Positions 1 to 12,670 of a stretch of DNA of 64,000 bases are shown here, one piece after another. A model generated the notes under the pieces. That model had not been told where the DNA came from and searched no databases. It saw only the letters and a list, made by a program, of their open reading frames with translations. The stretch's first letter is position 1, and the number at the start of each line of letters is the position of its first letter. A program made the translations under genes and the position numbers. Origin of the DNA: Bisporella sp. PMI_857 (lineage: Eukaryota > Ascomycota > Leotiomycetes > Helotiales > Helotiaceae); contig JAJSPD010000070.1 in assembly GCA_021307315.1 (NCBI GenBank), forward strand, positions 124,001-188,000, read 5' to 3'.

Positions 1-393
1 TTTGAATGAAGGAAAGCATTCAAACTGCTCTACGCTGGCACTATATACCCCAAGACTTACCTCTAGGTAACTGTGAAGACGCAATATTGATATGATAAAT
101 CAACAATCTCCAGTGCTTACGAGTTGTCTCTCGTACTTTCTGGAAGAATCACGAAGTGGCTGGAAGAACCTTCACGTGCTTCTTGCACAGCCACACATTA
201 CAAATCAACGACCAAGTCAGAGATGTAAGCTAATGCAGGTCATCAGCCATAATAGTACTAGCGCATTGTGAAATGCGGGGTACAAATCAAATCAAATCAA
301 ACCAAATCAAATCATATCATATAGTGTTCCGAACCGATGCCGATTTCGAATTCTACTGTAAAGATTACATCTAAACTCTCCTAGTACTGTATC
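1..393. other. intergenic region downstream of the chitinase gene
   Basis: No coding region that I can support. It should hold the 3' untranslated region and terminator of the minus-strand chitinase gene ending at 394. The only visible structure is the short AAATC-type microsatellite near 283-323. Confidence 0.6.
283..323. repeat. AAATC pentanucleotide microsatellite
   Basis: About eight imperfect copies of a 5-bp AAATC/CAAAT unit lie in tandem, the last ones drifting to ATCAT. It sits about 70 bp beyond the stop codon of the chitinase gene. It is a simple repeat with no evident function. Confidence 0.8.
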
Positions 394-3300
394 TTAGAAA
401 GGACCAGCATTCCCTATTGCAAGGTCCCACAAACCATACCTACTCCGAGTCACGGTTTGGCCCCGAGGTGGCATGGCTCCAACTGATGGAAACTTCATAT
501 TCGACGGTTTCAAGGCTCCGATTGTCATTGCTCCATCAATCCAAGACTGTCCTTCCCGTGATTGGCCTTGAGGATCGTTATTCAGCGCGTTCTTTGCTTG
601 CGTTGACCTTGGCACACAGTCAGTCTTTCTTCGAGCTCGAAGGGCTACCCAGCACTTACCATCCTTGATACTTTGTTTCCACTCGATTCATGTACTGGTC
701 AATAAACCAACAATACAAATCTCGGAGGCCTCTCCCGGCAGCACGTCCTCCGGATCCTAGTACAATCTCCTCGCCGGGCTGGCTGCCCCAGTTGTATGTA
801 TTATCGAATGCTTGAAGGGTCTGCTCTATTCCCAGGGAAGTCGCTGTGAACTTTGGCCAGATAACATCATCTGACATATAGAGAAAAACGCCAGCGACCT
901 ATGAAAAAGCCAAAGTCAGTAAGAATTGATAATGATGACTGACAGAGGCTGCCAGGAAATCAACTTACCTCTCTTTGGTATCTCTTTGTAGCTCTGATTC
1001 CACTCTGAGTATAATCAAAATTAGCGAACTCAAACATTTTGCCCTTCTTGTTATTAATTCCTTTGTGTAGGATGGCCATCAGTCCTTCATTTCCATTTCC
1101 TCCCAAATTCGTTGATAGTGCTCTCTGTAGACTGGCGGATCCGGCTACTGGTAGTGGAGCAACTGGCCCGCCTGGTATGTCGATGAGGAAGGTGGATACC
1201 CATTCATCTGAGGCCGCTCCATAACCAACTGCGGTTGGCAAAGGGATCGGACCTCTGCCTCGCAGCATTTCTAGAAAGTCTCGGATAGTTTGAGCTTCAT
1301 ATACATGATCAGCTGTAGAGCGAAGTAAATTAGCTTCTGTATAAACTGGTAGGAAAAAGAAAACACGGCGTAATAACATTGGTACTCTTGAGGGAACATT
1401 GTGTGGGACGTACTCTGAAACTCAGTCGCAGTGACCTTATCCTTATTTAGCTTGTATATATCTGTGTTGCAAGTAGAGCTAGCCTCGTCAGGATTATCGA
1501 ACGTCCAATACTTGGAGACCTTTCCTCCTGTGGCTGCCGCGTTGCAACTTGGATATGGACCGAAGTCCAAGTACCAAGTACCACCACCGTAGTCCCAAGT
1601 CAATGTCTTTTCGGTGCGCTTCTCGACTTCTGAGTCTCGGCTTACTAAGCTGTGGGCAAAGCCATTTTCGCCGAGGGAATTGGAGCTGGAAGCATTTGCT
1701 AAGAATTCTGGGAGCTCGCTTCTCTTGGCAGCTGTCCCAGAACACGTTGACTCGCCAGAATTGCCAGGCGTGAAAATACATGTGTCTTCACGTCCCATCA
1801 GCAGTCTGGATGTGGAAGAAGAACCGCATAATGGGCAAGGATATGGGTCATCAGGAGCATCACCTTGCCCTGGACACGTCAACTTTGGCACCTTAATGAC
1901 CGGGCCATATGGCTGAGCTCTCTTATTTAGCTTAGAGGCACTGTCGAAATCTTCAAAAATTTGAGGGTACGATCTGGCATTCTTTGGGTTTGTATCGTTG
2001 ACTCCTGGAAGGTTTAACCAATCTGCGTCAATTGCACGAGAGCTAATGGGGCATTTGGGCCCGAAGACATCGACGGGAGGGACGCTGGCAATTTCGTAAC
2101 GGTCCACACTCAGCTTCCACCCATACAAGTCTGGTGCATCAACATTCGCGTACAAGTCAGCACCAGCTTTAACACCGTAGCTAGATAAAACATTGTCAGC
2201 AAGTCATCCATAATTACAATATATTCTGAAGAATTTACCAAAGAGAGGATCCCGAGCTACCAGTGTTTGCAGATCCGTAGAAGGTGACATATCCATCCGC
2301 AACAAGATTCACAGCCGCGTTCGGAAGGTCAAACAAAGTCTTCGACCATTCGATGCCAAATGTGATGGTTGGCTTTACATGTGCTGTGATAAAGCCGTCC
2401 ACTGCGACATTGTACTCAAACGTTGGATCCAAAAGCTGCTGAGTGCCGTCGCGGTTGGGGGTGCTGTCAGACTCTGGATTCCAATCGTTGTTAGCGACAG
2501 GGAAAGTCTGCCGAACATCCCAATCAACGAGTTTCACTTGAGTTTGGAAGGAGCCAGCAAGGGAGATGCCACCTTCGACAGCTCCTACAAGTTTGAAGTT
2601 TGGACCAATTGTCAATATACCAGGAACCGTAAAAGTTGCACCAAATTGGTCTGCAGACAGCAGTACCGTCTCTCCTTTGAATGTAGCAGAGACAACTGCA
2701 CTCATTTCGAATTTTGCGTCCACTTTTCCTCTGTTCCGGAAGTACAAGTAAGACTTGCTCAAATTTGGAGGAAAGTCCAATGTTGTGACTAGGGTAAATC
2801 CATAGTTGGTGTCCATCTCGACATGAACTGTTGCTGAAGCATCCAGGTTTGCCTGGACTTCGCCATTTCCAGGGAGATCGCAAGTAAATTTTTCACGGAG
2901 GAAGATGAGCTTGAAGTCCTCGCTGTAAGAATGCTTCACATCAATTCCTCCAGCAACGCCATTGATCAAGCCCTTGAGCCAGTCAACAACGTCACTGCCA
3001 AACCATCTTTCATGGAGCTCTTCCCGAGTAATAAGACCAGCTTTCAGTTCTTGATGGTCAGACATCCAAGCGTCATCGAGCCAACGTTTATGATCCCCTG
3101 CATATTCGTGCAGTTCACGTTTGAATTTCCGTTTCTTTCGGGCAGCTTCGTCTACAACTCTGTCCCAGTAGCCAGGTTCGTTGCTATAGTCAATTCGCAT
3201 TTGTGTATCTGCGTTGTCTCGGGGTACTCTCTTGAAGTCGTAATCAAATGTCAAATCGTAGATTGTAGACTTTGGACTGATTCCACGTTTGACCAGATGA

Positions 3301-6300
3301 TGTGGTAAACTCTGATCGCCAGAAACAGTCATTGTCTTTGCCACAGCATATTTTCCAGGTCCACATCCTCGTGGCATTTCAATAATAGTGCCAGGGACGC
3401 CGTGTCCGAGTCCAATCTTGTAGCAGTCACTGTTATCTGAATGATCTGTACAGACCATTTTGACAGTGTGTTCCCCAATACTGGTTGAGTCAAGGCAATT
3501 AAAGACCTCCCAGTCTGAGCCTGATCGTTTGTCGAGTGAGACCTGAATCTCTTCCGGGGAAGCCATTACTACAAATCCGAAGGCAGCTTGGTCTGGGTCT
3601 TCTGCAAATGGAACAGTATTTGCTCCTCCGAACGTTGGGTCAAGTTCCAATTCGAAATCAGTATCGACAGTGTCACCTTCGGGAGGGTGTTCAAAGAGGT
3701 ATTCCAATGGGACTGGGGAGAAAACACTCTCATCCTTCGGAGGGTCGCAACAAAAGGTTCTTTTTCTTTCAAGCTTCCACCCACAGTCATCACCCTATAG
3801 TTGTTAGATTTGTTTTTAACGATAGGAATCTGCTCCGGTGCGGACTTACCTCTCCATCGTAACTAGTTGCAAGAGCAACTTGATGCCCAGTATCGCAGTG
3901 ATTGTCAAAACAACTGCCTGGCTTTCCGTGCCACGCACAGTTTTCCCACTTCTGCTCCTTATCACAGCAGAACTCCTTTGGCTCAAGCCAGCAATCTTGA
4001 TATGCCCAAGTCATAGTAGTTTGCTTTGAAGAGTCACATTTCTCACCACAATCAGTCCAGCCACAATTGTACTTCTTCTTGTCGGGGATTTCGCAACAGT
4101 AGAACTTCAACCCATCCCAGCATTCGTCAAAGAAGGCATCTCCATCATCTGGTCCCCACTTGTTTGACTCCAGAGCAACCTCCCCAGGATGGCACTGTCC
4201 GTTGCAAAAGTTGGCATTGCCTCTCCAAGTACACTTGTTTGGGTCTGGCGCAGACGCGAGTGGACAGCAGAGTGCACTGATTTTGTATTCTCCAGTGACA
4301 AAGTCTCCCCGAGTGCAAGGCTGGTTCGTTATATGGATCTCACCAGCACGGCAAGAAGAAGTTCCACATTCTGTAACTCGGCAATCGCCTTCAGATGCAT
4401 CTTTGTATCTGTCAACTGTGCTTGCTTCCGCTCCAATTTCACCGAGCCGTTTTGGGTATATGACACCTGACAAGGCATCGAGTTGGGGAGTGTCAAGATC
4501 AACGGCCCAGATCAAGAGTCCACCGAGGCCGAGATTGTTTGCAAACTTGATTTTCGCTTGGAACGTTTCTTGATCGTCGAAGGAAATCCACTGGTCTCCT
4601 TTCCACGTGATGTATTTGACCTCATTTTCCTTGTCATAATATGGCATGATGTTGTTCTCTTCAATGACTTGCATAATCTCGTTGTATGAGAGAGTTCCAG
4701 TGTTGGCAGTACAAGGACCTGGTGCTGCACCGCCCTTGAACAAGCAACCTGGTGTGTTGCAGGCCGGGTTGGCCAACTGAAATGATCTTCCATAAAATCC
4801 TAGCCCGAGATTGATCTTGTTGGCTGGGATATCATTTCTCCAGAAAAGATTCAACGCTTCTTTAATTTCTGTAAGATTGGTATGGGCCAGGATCTGGCTT
4901 CCGATCGGATTGTCTGCATCCCAAACGCCGTGAAGGTCATAACTCATCACATTGACGAAATCAACATGCTTCACTGACTCGGCAAGATCAAAATGGCGAA
5001 GATACCAGTACGACGTTGGCGCAGTAAAGGAGACTATATATTTGGTAGGTTCACCTGCGATTCTTTCTTGTAGTTCTTTGAGCAATTGAGAGAAGTTGAC
5101 ACCGTCGTCAGGCTGGCCGCCACGATCACCAGCTCCGGGATATTCCCAATCAAAGTCAACTCCATCGAAGCCATAGTTCCGCAAGAAACTGAATAGGTTG
5201 TCGATGAATTTTGAACGATTTTCTTCAGAAGAAACCATGTCGCTGAATACTGGCTGTGTCGCAGTATTATTGTCATTGAAGGTCCAGCCACCAAGCGCCA
5301 CCATTGTTTTGAGAGCGGTGTTCTTGGATTTAAGCTTTGTCAAATCCGAGAAGAGGTCAGGACTGAGATCATCCATCCCCGTAATCTCAAATGTTCCTAT
5401 GTCAAATCAGTATGATTCACATGTAAAGAGGGGACTGAGCTTTCTAAGTAGCTCCTATAAAGAAGTTCGATGGCTCGTATATGTAAGTATGCTTACCTGG
5501 GGTAATATAACCAAACGCAAAATTTAGATGAGTCAAGCTATTGACGGGAATATCTTCCCATCTCATTCCAATACAATTTTTTTCATGGTTCCATGCTTCG
5601 TAGTACCCAATGATCAAACTTTGAACATCTCCATCAGAACCTCCAGATCCAGGCTGGTCGCAATTACTCTGGCAACTGGTCTCCTCATCATCCGTCTTCT
5701 TACAAAACTCTTCTGTCATACCACAGAAGCCGAACTGAGAGCAACACACATTCAGTGGACACTTCTGCCCAACTGTCTTCGCATATCTCCCACATTCTGC
5801 TTTTGCGTCGCAATTGCTCCAGCAGTTTTCATTGGGGGATATGTCATTCGTACCGCACTAGAGACCAATGTTTAGCAAATTTTTGATCCGGAGATATCTC
5901 ATCATGAATAGACATACAGATGCAGGCCCGTAGCCACAGTATCCTGTCTTAGCGCAGCAAGCACCGTTCGAGCAGGGTTTTGATTCGGAACAAGAGTAGT
6001 CATCGTTTCTGATTCCTCGAGGCACGAGAGAGAAATTTACCGTAGGGCATGTCTCGGCAACAGCTCGTGTCTTAGCAGCAAAGTCGAGTTGAGACTGAAC
6101 ACTCTCTGGCAGAGGCTGGCAGGAGGTTTCCAGATGAGCAGTGGATATTGCATCTTCAACCTCAGTGGATAGACGTGCACCATGACGGTGAGCACCATGG
6201 CGGTGAGCACCATGACGATGAGTGCCAGGTCTGCTCAGTACTCCGTGAACATCTAAAGACAATAGACATAAACACGCCCATAACAAATTGTTTATCACGA

Positions 6301-6307
6301 AATTCAT
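394..6307 (-). CDS. secreted killer-toxin-like GH18 chitinase (subgroup C type)
   Basis: Predicted to hydrolyse chitin outside the cell. My spliced model has eight exons: 6307-5918, 5857-5497, 5396-3850, 3794-2239, 2180-1414, 1312-969, 898-660, 607-394. All introns are GT-AG and the frame stays open for 1805 codons plus stop. Order: signal peptide (about residues 1-22); a tandem His-rich HRHGA motif; two Cys-rich type-1 chitin-binding modules (about 107-185); a GH18 domain from about 205 with the catalytic DFDWEYP motif near 330; several Cys-rich segments; then a C-terminal half of about 1100 residues without a domain I recognise. The size and modules match fungal killer-toxin alpha/beta-like chitinases. 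The LysM modules often present in that family are absent here but occur in the divergent neighbour. The final intron (659-608) matters: ignoring it would cut the protein by 71 residues. Chitinase identity is certain; exact splice sites are predicted. Confidence 0.92.
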
Positions 6308-8271
6308 TTTCGAGTAATAAAAGAGTGTAAGAAGTTTAGGTAAAGAGAGAGGTTCCCAAGAATGGGAAATTAGATAAAAAGACAGCCTCGTGCTGCATAT
6401 GTTACAGGTTTGAAAGAAATGTTGATTGCGCACACTTCCCAAGAGAACGAGGAGTGTTTTGGGGGGCTCTCAAAACTTATTGTTGGGCAAAAGATTAGAC
6501 ACTTTTGCTCTTTGAAAAACCTGCCCCCAAAGGTAGGGAGGGGTTATCTTCGCGGACATATCTCCAAGTAAAGTCAATTCTTTGACATCGCTTCCGGACA
6601 AGAGATTGCACAAATATCAACAAGGATGCCATTGAATAGGTTGCCCCCTTTCGAATAGCCCTAGTCATATTTAAGCGGACCGCTTATCCCGAACGGAGAA
6701 CGAGATCTTGGCCCGATTCCGCACCAGAATATACAATTGACAAACGCGGCGAATCTTTTGATCTCGACCTCTAACATCAAATACACATAACCCGCTAATC
6801 TCCTTTACCTTTAGCGATTCTGCAAGATTAGGGAGGTAATGTCAGCGTCATCTGAAGTTTTGCATGATGCGTGTAATAGGAACGGGATACTCAACCAATG
6901 GAAGTGCTTGTTGAAGGCGGCGCGGTAAGGCTTTCCTGCAACGCGCGGGAAGGGGGCGGCGTTCAGGGATCGAAGCTTGGCTGCGGGAAGCGGGAAATAT
7001 AGATGTACAATTCACTCCGCTTAAGTGTTCGCCACATACAGTAGATGGCCACCTGTACGTAAAATCAAGAATAGAAACGCTACTATAAATCCAAATATGC
7101 CTTAATTGCAACTGAAAGAAAGCTATATCAATACTTTGTCGGCGCTCCATTGTTTTTAATATAGAGGCTTGGTATTTTAACATTGTTTAAATAATTTCGT
7201 ACAATTTTTGCAATGTACTATAAAGCATCATGTTCTTGCATAACAACTTTTGACTCAATTTTTTTACGATTTTGCAATAAAAAAGAATAAAGTGCTTTTT
7301 AACAATTTTTTAATAGCGTATTAAGTTTATACGACTTCCTTCCTCGATAATTACTAAAGGACCTTGCGCGGTCGTTGTTTGTGTTTTCCAGCTTCCGCAG
7401 GTCTATTTGGGTTATAGTAAACTCTTTTCGACCCTCTTTTGGTAAAAAAGGATTTTTTGGTGTGGTGGGGTGACCCCACAAGATATCAAAAATTATGGGT
7501 CACGTGGCGAACACCAAACAAGGTGGTTGTAATGCTCCCTTTCGAAATCGCCATGTCGGAGAGGCGCATGCTGACGTACGGCTTATCATATGTTCTTTGT
7601 ACCTGCATCCCATATATCAGGCCCATTAAGTGCTTACCGAGGTTGTGTGGAGGCAGGCCCATAAATATACTTATTAGATTTCTTTCGTAGACAATAACAC
7701 TCTATCAAAACATTGTAATTGGAGGGGCCATCAAGTAAAAGCCAAACTAAACTTCGTAAAATATATTGTGAGCGTTAATTGGTGCCATGGGTCTTTAGCG
7801 AAGGTCCCTCTCACACCGCGTACCTGACTCGAGCCGTGAATCTCTAGCCCTACCCCTATCTGATAGTCTGCCAAGAGCCTCATCCGGAGATTGCCCAGTT
7901 GTAATTTGCGGGCAGTAGGTCGCAAGCCATGCCTATTTGGTAACTTGGAATTAGAATCGCTGCACTTCCGAAGCGATTGCCTTGCCAAGAGAAATACGCC
8001 GCATCGATGCATACACCTCCTCCTTGCCCTTTTGACATACCTATACCAGCATATCCATCCAAGCATTTCCATCCAATACTATCATATGGTACATTCAAAA
8101 TTCTGACTATTTTTTTTTTTCGGGTTGTGAAGAAGAGATTGTGGGAACTCGTCCCCAATCCCTCTCGTCCATCTTGTCCCTCGTTCCCTCTCCTTCATTT
8201 ACGCCTTTATGAGACAATAGTGAAGATAGTTGTTTCCATGTCCATTCATTTCTTCAAATCACTTCGTCAAA
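6308..8271. promoter_or_regulatory. shared upstream region of the divergent chitinase and LysM genes
   Basis: About 1.96 kb separates two head-to-head start codons, so the promoters of both genes must lie here. No convincing ORF. The stretch 7180-7320 is AT-rich. Around 7450-7525 there is an imperfect inverted arrangement of GGTGTGG/GGGTGACC and GGGTCACG/CGAACACC. Near 6680 a CGGACCGC motif resembles a zinc-cluster binding site, but this is suggestive only. The LysM start has a good fungal context (CAAAATG). Confidence 0.5.
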
Positions 8272-11200
8272 ATGCGCACTAATTCGACATTACTTGTGTT
8301 TACTTTACTTCTTCGTTTCGCCTACGGTATAACATACATCTCAAACTCCTCTCTACCGTCTGAAGTTTTGACCGTGGATTGTGCATCAGCCTTAACAGCT
8401 GAGATAGCCTGTGATCCTTTCATCCGAAAGTTTCGTCCCGGCGCGTATTTCTCGACGGCCGGATTGACAGCAGCTTGCACAACTGCCTGTAACTCCGCTC
8501 TAGGATCTTATCAAGCTGCAATCGAAACAGCATGTAGAGGCGAAGTCTACAATAGGACTGATGGCGAGAATTCAGCAACGGGGGAGAGGCTTCCAATCGC
8601 GTTCATTCCAGATCTCTTGCGATACCATTTCAACAGAACTTGCCTGACAAGCAATGGTAAATTCTGTAATAATGTTGCGTATCAAGCGGCTGTTCTAGGC
8701 GACTCTAGTGCAAATCCCCTAGGTAAGAGAATGTGTAGCTTTTTGTTATACCCACGTGGCCTCTCATTCGACCTTCCTTGCAAGCTTCTTTTACTGATGA
8801 AACAAACTGAGTGAAATAGGTTCTGAAGTTGCAAATGCTACCGCAGTCAGTCCCTGTGATGACTGCCTCATTAAAAACAGACAATTTGATGCCAGTTCTC
8901 CTTTCTATCAAGGAGCTGCCCTGAGGCCTGGATACAGCTCCTACACGTCCAGCTGTTCTAAGACTGGGTTTCCGCTTTCTACTTCTACTCTACCATTTTC
9001 CGAGTAAGCCAACTGATTCCTTATTTCTGACTCCCCGCTTCGAGAAATCTAAGGGGCTAAATCTAATCATAGAATCACTCCTACTCCAACAGCAACACCG
9101 GCCTGTAAAGGGACAGTGTATGCGATTCAAAGTGGCGACACGTGCACTTCAATCTCTCGATCCCAAGGGATTGCAACATCTTGGTTACTAATGGGCAACG
9201 GCCTAAACGCGTATTGCTCTGAGTTCCCTACAAGTGGAAACCTCTGTATAGAAAATACATGCTCTACGTATACAGTCAAAGCAAATGATACTTGCGTCTC
9301 AATCGCTAAAGCTTTTAACGTCACAGAGACTCAAATTCGCAGCTGTAAGTTCTCACTATGAGATATTTTATAAAACTTATCTGTTGTAGGGAACCCAATT
9401 TTGGATCCTCCATGCACCAATCTTGACAAGTCTCTCGGTCATGAGATATGTGTAGGCATTCCTGGCAATGCTTATGCATCTCCAAGTACATCATTTCCAC
9501 CAGTCACCAGCGCTTCAACCGCAGCTCCCATACCGACCAATGTTGCTGCTGGAACTAACACTAACTGCGGCAAATATTACATGGCGGTTCCTGGAGATTA
9601 CTGTAACTTGATAGTATTGAAATTCAGCATTACGCTGGAGGATTTTGTCTTCTGAATACGGCGATAAATTCAAAGTATGTCCCAGCCAAGACCAGATTTG
9701 ATCATCTGCTAACAACCACACTGCTGTACGAATCTCTTTGCTGAAGAAAGTTATTGCGTACAAGCTGTTGGCAAAAGTATATGTTTTTCTCTTCAAGCTC
9801 CGCTTTCATCGCTAACATTGAACAGTAACTGATTATCCCGGCCATCCTGGCTATGTGGAACCCGTAAGTTTACCTTAGCTTTAAGTACCTCTCATCTGTT
9901 GTTCTCTGACTAGAAGTTCTCTTGAACCCAATTCCTTCAACAGCTTTGCACCATGCTTAAAGAATCGTCACTCAAACATTGTAAAAGATTATTATCCCAT
10001 GTAGCCCCGTTCTTCCGTTCTTGTTCTTATGGCCTATTCAGAAGTGCAGATGTGATGGCAACAGATATAACAATAATTTAGCTAACTTACCTAGACCACA
10101 ACTGTTCCACCCGTTCCGTATGCTAGCCAACCTATATCAACTTATACTCCTCCTCCCCTAAATCTCACAGAGGAGCTCCCACTCGCTACTGGTACTCGGA
10201 AAGATTGTTTCTGGTATCTCAGTGGCTCGGAGCTACAGATCGAAATCGAAGGAACCTTCTACGATAGTGTTTGCGAGGCAATTATTGACGGGTTCTCCTT
10301 GTCAAAGGAAGAATTGGAGAATTGGTACTCTATTCCCCATTTTCTGCATGAAAGTAGCCTGAGCTTACGGGTAACTCTAGGAACCCATCTTTGGCAACGA
10401 ATGGTTCTACCACTTCGTGTGCTCCTGATCCAAATTTCAGATATTGCTTGTCTGCTTACAACCCCGTGGACGCACCGCAAGATGAAGAAGACCCAGTGGA
10501 ACAATTACCAATCAGGGTAAGCCTTTGCCGATAAATCCAAATGAGTGAAATTTTCTGACATAAAATTCCAGGAAGGAGCTACAGCAGACTGTACTGATTA
10601 TGACGCTGCTGTTGGCTCTACAACTTGCCAAATGATTCTGGATCGGAACGGTATAACGATCGCTCAGTTTTACGCTTGGAATTCAGCTGTAAACTCGGAT
10701 TGTTCCGGACTTTGGCTCAATTATCGATATTGTGTTTCAATTACTGTCCCTGGTTCTGAGACAACAGCAACAGCCTCACCCACATCAACTCCAACAACAC
10801 CTACCCCACCTGGACCAACACAAAGCGGCCAGCCAAGTAACTGCGCCAAGTGGGATATTGCCAATGGTGAGTTGAATAATATAGAGAAATAGACTGGCGA
10901 ACCTGAAGCTGACCAATACAAATAGACGGTGACTCTTGTCTGTCGATGATAAATGAATTCCTTATCACCGCTGAACAATTTTATTCATGGAACCCAGCTG
11001 TTTCATCAGACTGCAGTTCAGGGTTTTGGAAAGAGTAAGGCTCCAAGCACAGCAATACAGAAACCAAAGCAACTCTAACCACTTTCTCTACTGCAGTTAT
11101 GCTTATTGCGTCGGACTCACCACAACCTCCGTTACAACGCAAACCTCAAGCACCCCGCCACCAACGACAGTAACTCCAGTTCCGGCCCCAGGCCCCACCC

Positions 11201-11397
11201 AAGCCAACAGCATCCCCAGCAACTGCAATAAATACGCCATGGCACCGGCAGGATCTTGGTGTGCCAAGTTTGCGGAAGATGAGGGTATATCATTAGCAAA
11301 CTTGTATGCATGGAATGCCGTCCTTGGACCCAACGGCGAGAATTGTGGGGGGAGTTTCTGGGCAAATACTTACTACTGTACTGGCGTATCTTCGTGA
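8272..11397 (+). pseudogene. multi-LysM secreted chitin-binding protein, probably disrupted
   Basis: Would encode a secreted protein with at least five LysM modules, a family that binds chitin or its oligomers. Inferred exons: 8272-8722, 8820-9003, 9073-9344, 9390-9674, 9724-9776, 9826-9863, 10095-10324, 10381-10516, 10572-10866, 10926-11034, 11097-11397. It begins with a signal peptide and a Cys-rich region; LysM modules lie near 9110-9250, 9260-9460, 9570-9776, 10570-10750, 10840-11110 and 11215-11390, with a diverged module at 10200-10450. Two lesions sit in the third: one base is missing near 9650, giving TGA at 9653-9655, and the expected acceptor before 9724 reads TG instead of AG. With one base added, the spliced length is exactly 785 codons including the stop, so the rest of the frame is intact. 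Either the gene is recently broken, an unusual splice bypasses the lesions, or the assembly has errors. Confidence 0.75.
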
Positions 11398-11956
11398 TTG
11401 GCTGCTTAAGAAAAGGGCTCATGTGTCATCTGAACTGTATTATCTGAAAAAAACGTATATAATGCTTTGTAATTTATGACCAAAATGTATGGCTTTAGTT
11501 AAGCTTATTTGTGAAAATTACATAAACAACAACGAAAGATTCACTTTATCTTTCATCCGGAAATCACTCAATAACCCATAAGACAGCAACCTCTTCATGC
11601 ACATGAGCAGCTCTTTATATATAATATCTATTTCCGTTAAAAAAAATTAAGTTGATGCTCTACCTTTAGAATTGTAGTTACAGGTTCCTAAAGAAACTGG
11701 GAGACTGCCAACTTTCGCAAATCACATGATTGTTTGCCACTGAAAACTCTTGGCGGGGCTGACTGGTATTTAATCAACCTGCAATCCCTCATCATTTCTC
11801 GCTTCTCCTTCTTCTCATACCAGGAACTTCCACAACACACAAGTATACTCAATCTCTAATTTCGCAGTATTTCACTGACGAACATCCTGAGGGTCAATCA
11901 CTGTCCAAATACCTTGTAATACGTCAGGTCAGACAGGTCAGATTAATTCACCCATC
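11398..11956. other. intergenic region
   Basis: Holds the 3' flank of the LysM gene and the promoter of the 237-aa gene. The segment 11800-11950 is pyrimidine-rich with CTCATC/TTCTC tracts typical of a fungal transcription start region. No ORF seen. Confidence 0.5.
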
Positions 11957-12670
11957 ATGGAACAATCAGTCGGCGGAGGACCTCCTAGAATGGCAAAGTC
12001 AGTTGGCGGAAAAGGTCCAAGAGGCATATCTACCCGATCTGTTACTATTGCGGACCATAACTCTGCCGAGTTCATTTCCGTGTTCAGCGTCTTCGGGGAC
12101 GACCCTCCACTCCCTCCTCTGTTCTCCTTCCAGATCTACGTGACATTTCCTATTGGAACCGACAGCAACCAACGAGAGCAGCTCAGCGTCAGCCTTTATG
12201 AGAGTACTGCCTTGAAAAGAAGCAAGCCCTCGTTTCCGTTCTGGCGATTAGATGTGCACTTCATTCCCAACGCCACGAAAGATGCTTGTCTTTCTTACTA
12301 TCGCGAGGACAAGCAAGCGAGAAAAGATAAGCCTCTCCGAGTTATGTCGGGCTACAAGGATGAATCAACACCAACTGGGGGCGTGCTCATCCTTCTAGAT
12401 CATGAAGAATGGGAAGAGAAGGGCGTGGGAGTTGTGTATTTTGACCTTGACAAGGACTTCCTCGAGGCTGACAGGGCTCCTGGAGAACCTGAGCCGAAAC
12501 TCGAATTGCACTGGGATGCGGTACCGGTATGCAGCCCCAAAGAAGGTTGGAGCCCGCCAAATCTTTATCCTGTGAACGAACGCTTTTGGGATCTCTATTG
12601 CAGGGGCCCTGGAGAGTACTTACAGGAGAAGCTAGAGGAGGCTCGGAATGAGGGCAAGACTGAATGGTGA
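11957..12670 (+). CDS. hypothetical protein, 237 aa, single exon
   Basis: I do not recognise this protein. It starts with ATG in the context CATCATGG and reads 237 codons without an intron. The N-terminal 35 residues are Gly/Pro-rich and probably disordered; they contain a repeated SVGG motif. The rest is charged, with alternating hydrophobic strands and an acidic helix at the C-terminus. There is no signal peptide or membrane segment, so it is probably cytosolic or nuclear. Codon use resembles the neighbouring genes and a clean upstream region precedes it, which argues for a real gene. Function unknown. Confidence 0.75.
   Translation: MEQSVGGGPPRMAKSVGGKGPRGISTRSVTIADHNSAEFISVFSVFGDDPPLPPLFSFQIYVTFPIGTDSNQREQLSVSLYESTALKRSKPSFPFWRLDVHFIPNATKDACLSYYREDKQARKDKPLRVMSGYKDESTPTGGVLILLDHEEWEEKGVGVVYFDLDKDFLEADRAPGEPEPKLELHWDAVPVCSPKEGWSPPNLYPVNERFWDLYCRGPGEYLQEKLEEARNEGKTEW

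Noticed and set aside
417..5875. Several plus-strand frames inside the chitinase locus (for example 1614-1916, 2379-2792, 2931-3308)
   Set aside because: They are antisense to exons with clear domain content and lack domains or start context of their own.
5858..6442. An upstream start for the chitinase at 6442
   Set aside because: The ATG at 6307 is followed directly by a good signal peptide; the upstream extension lacks one and looks like 5' untranslated sequence.
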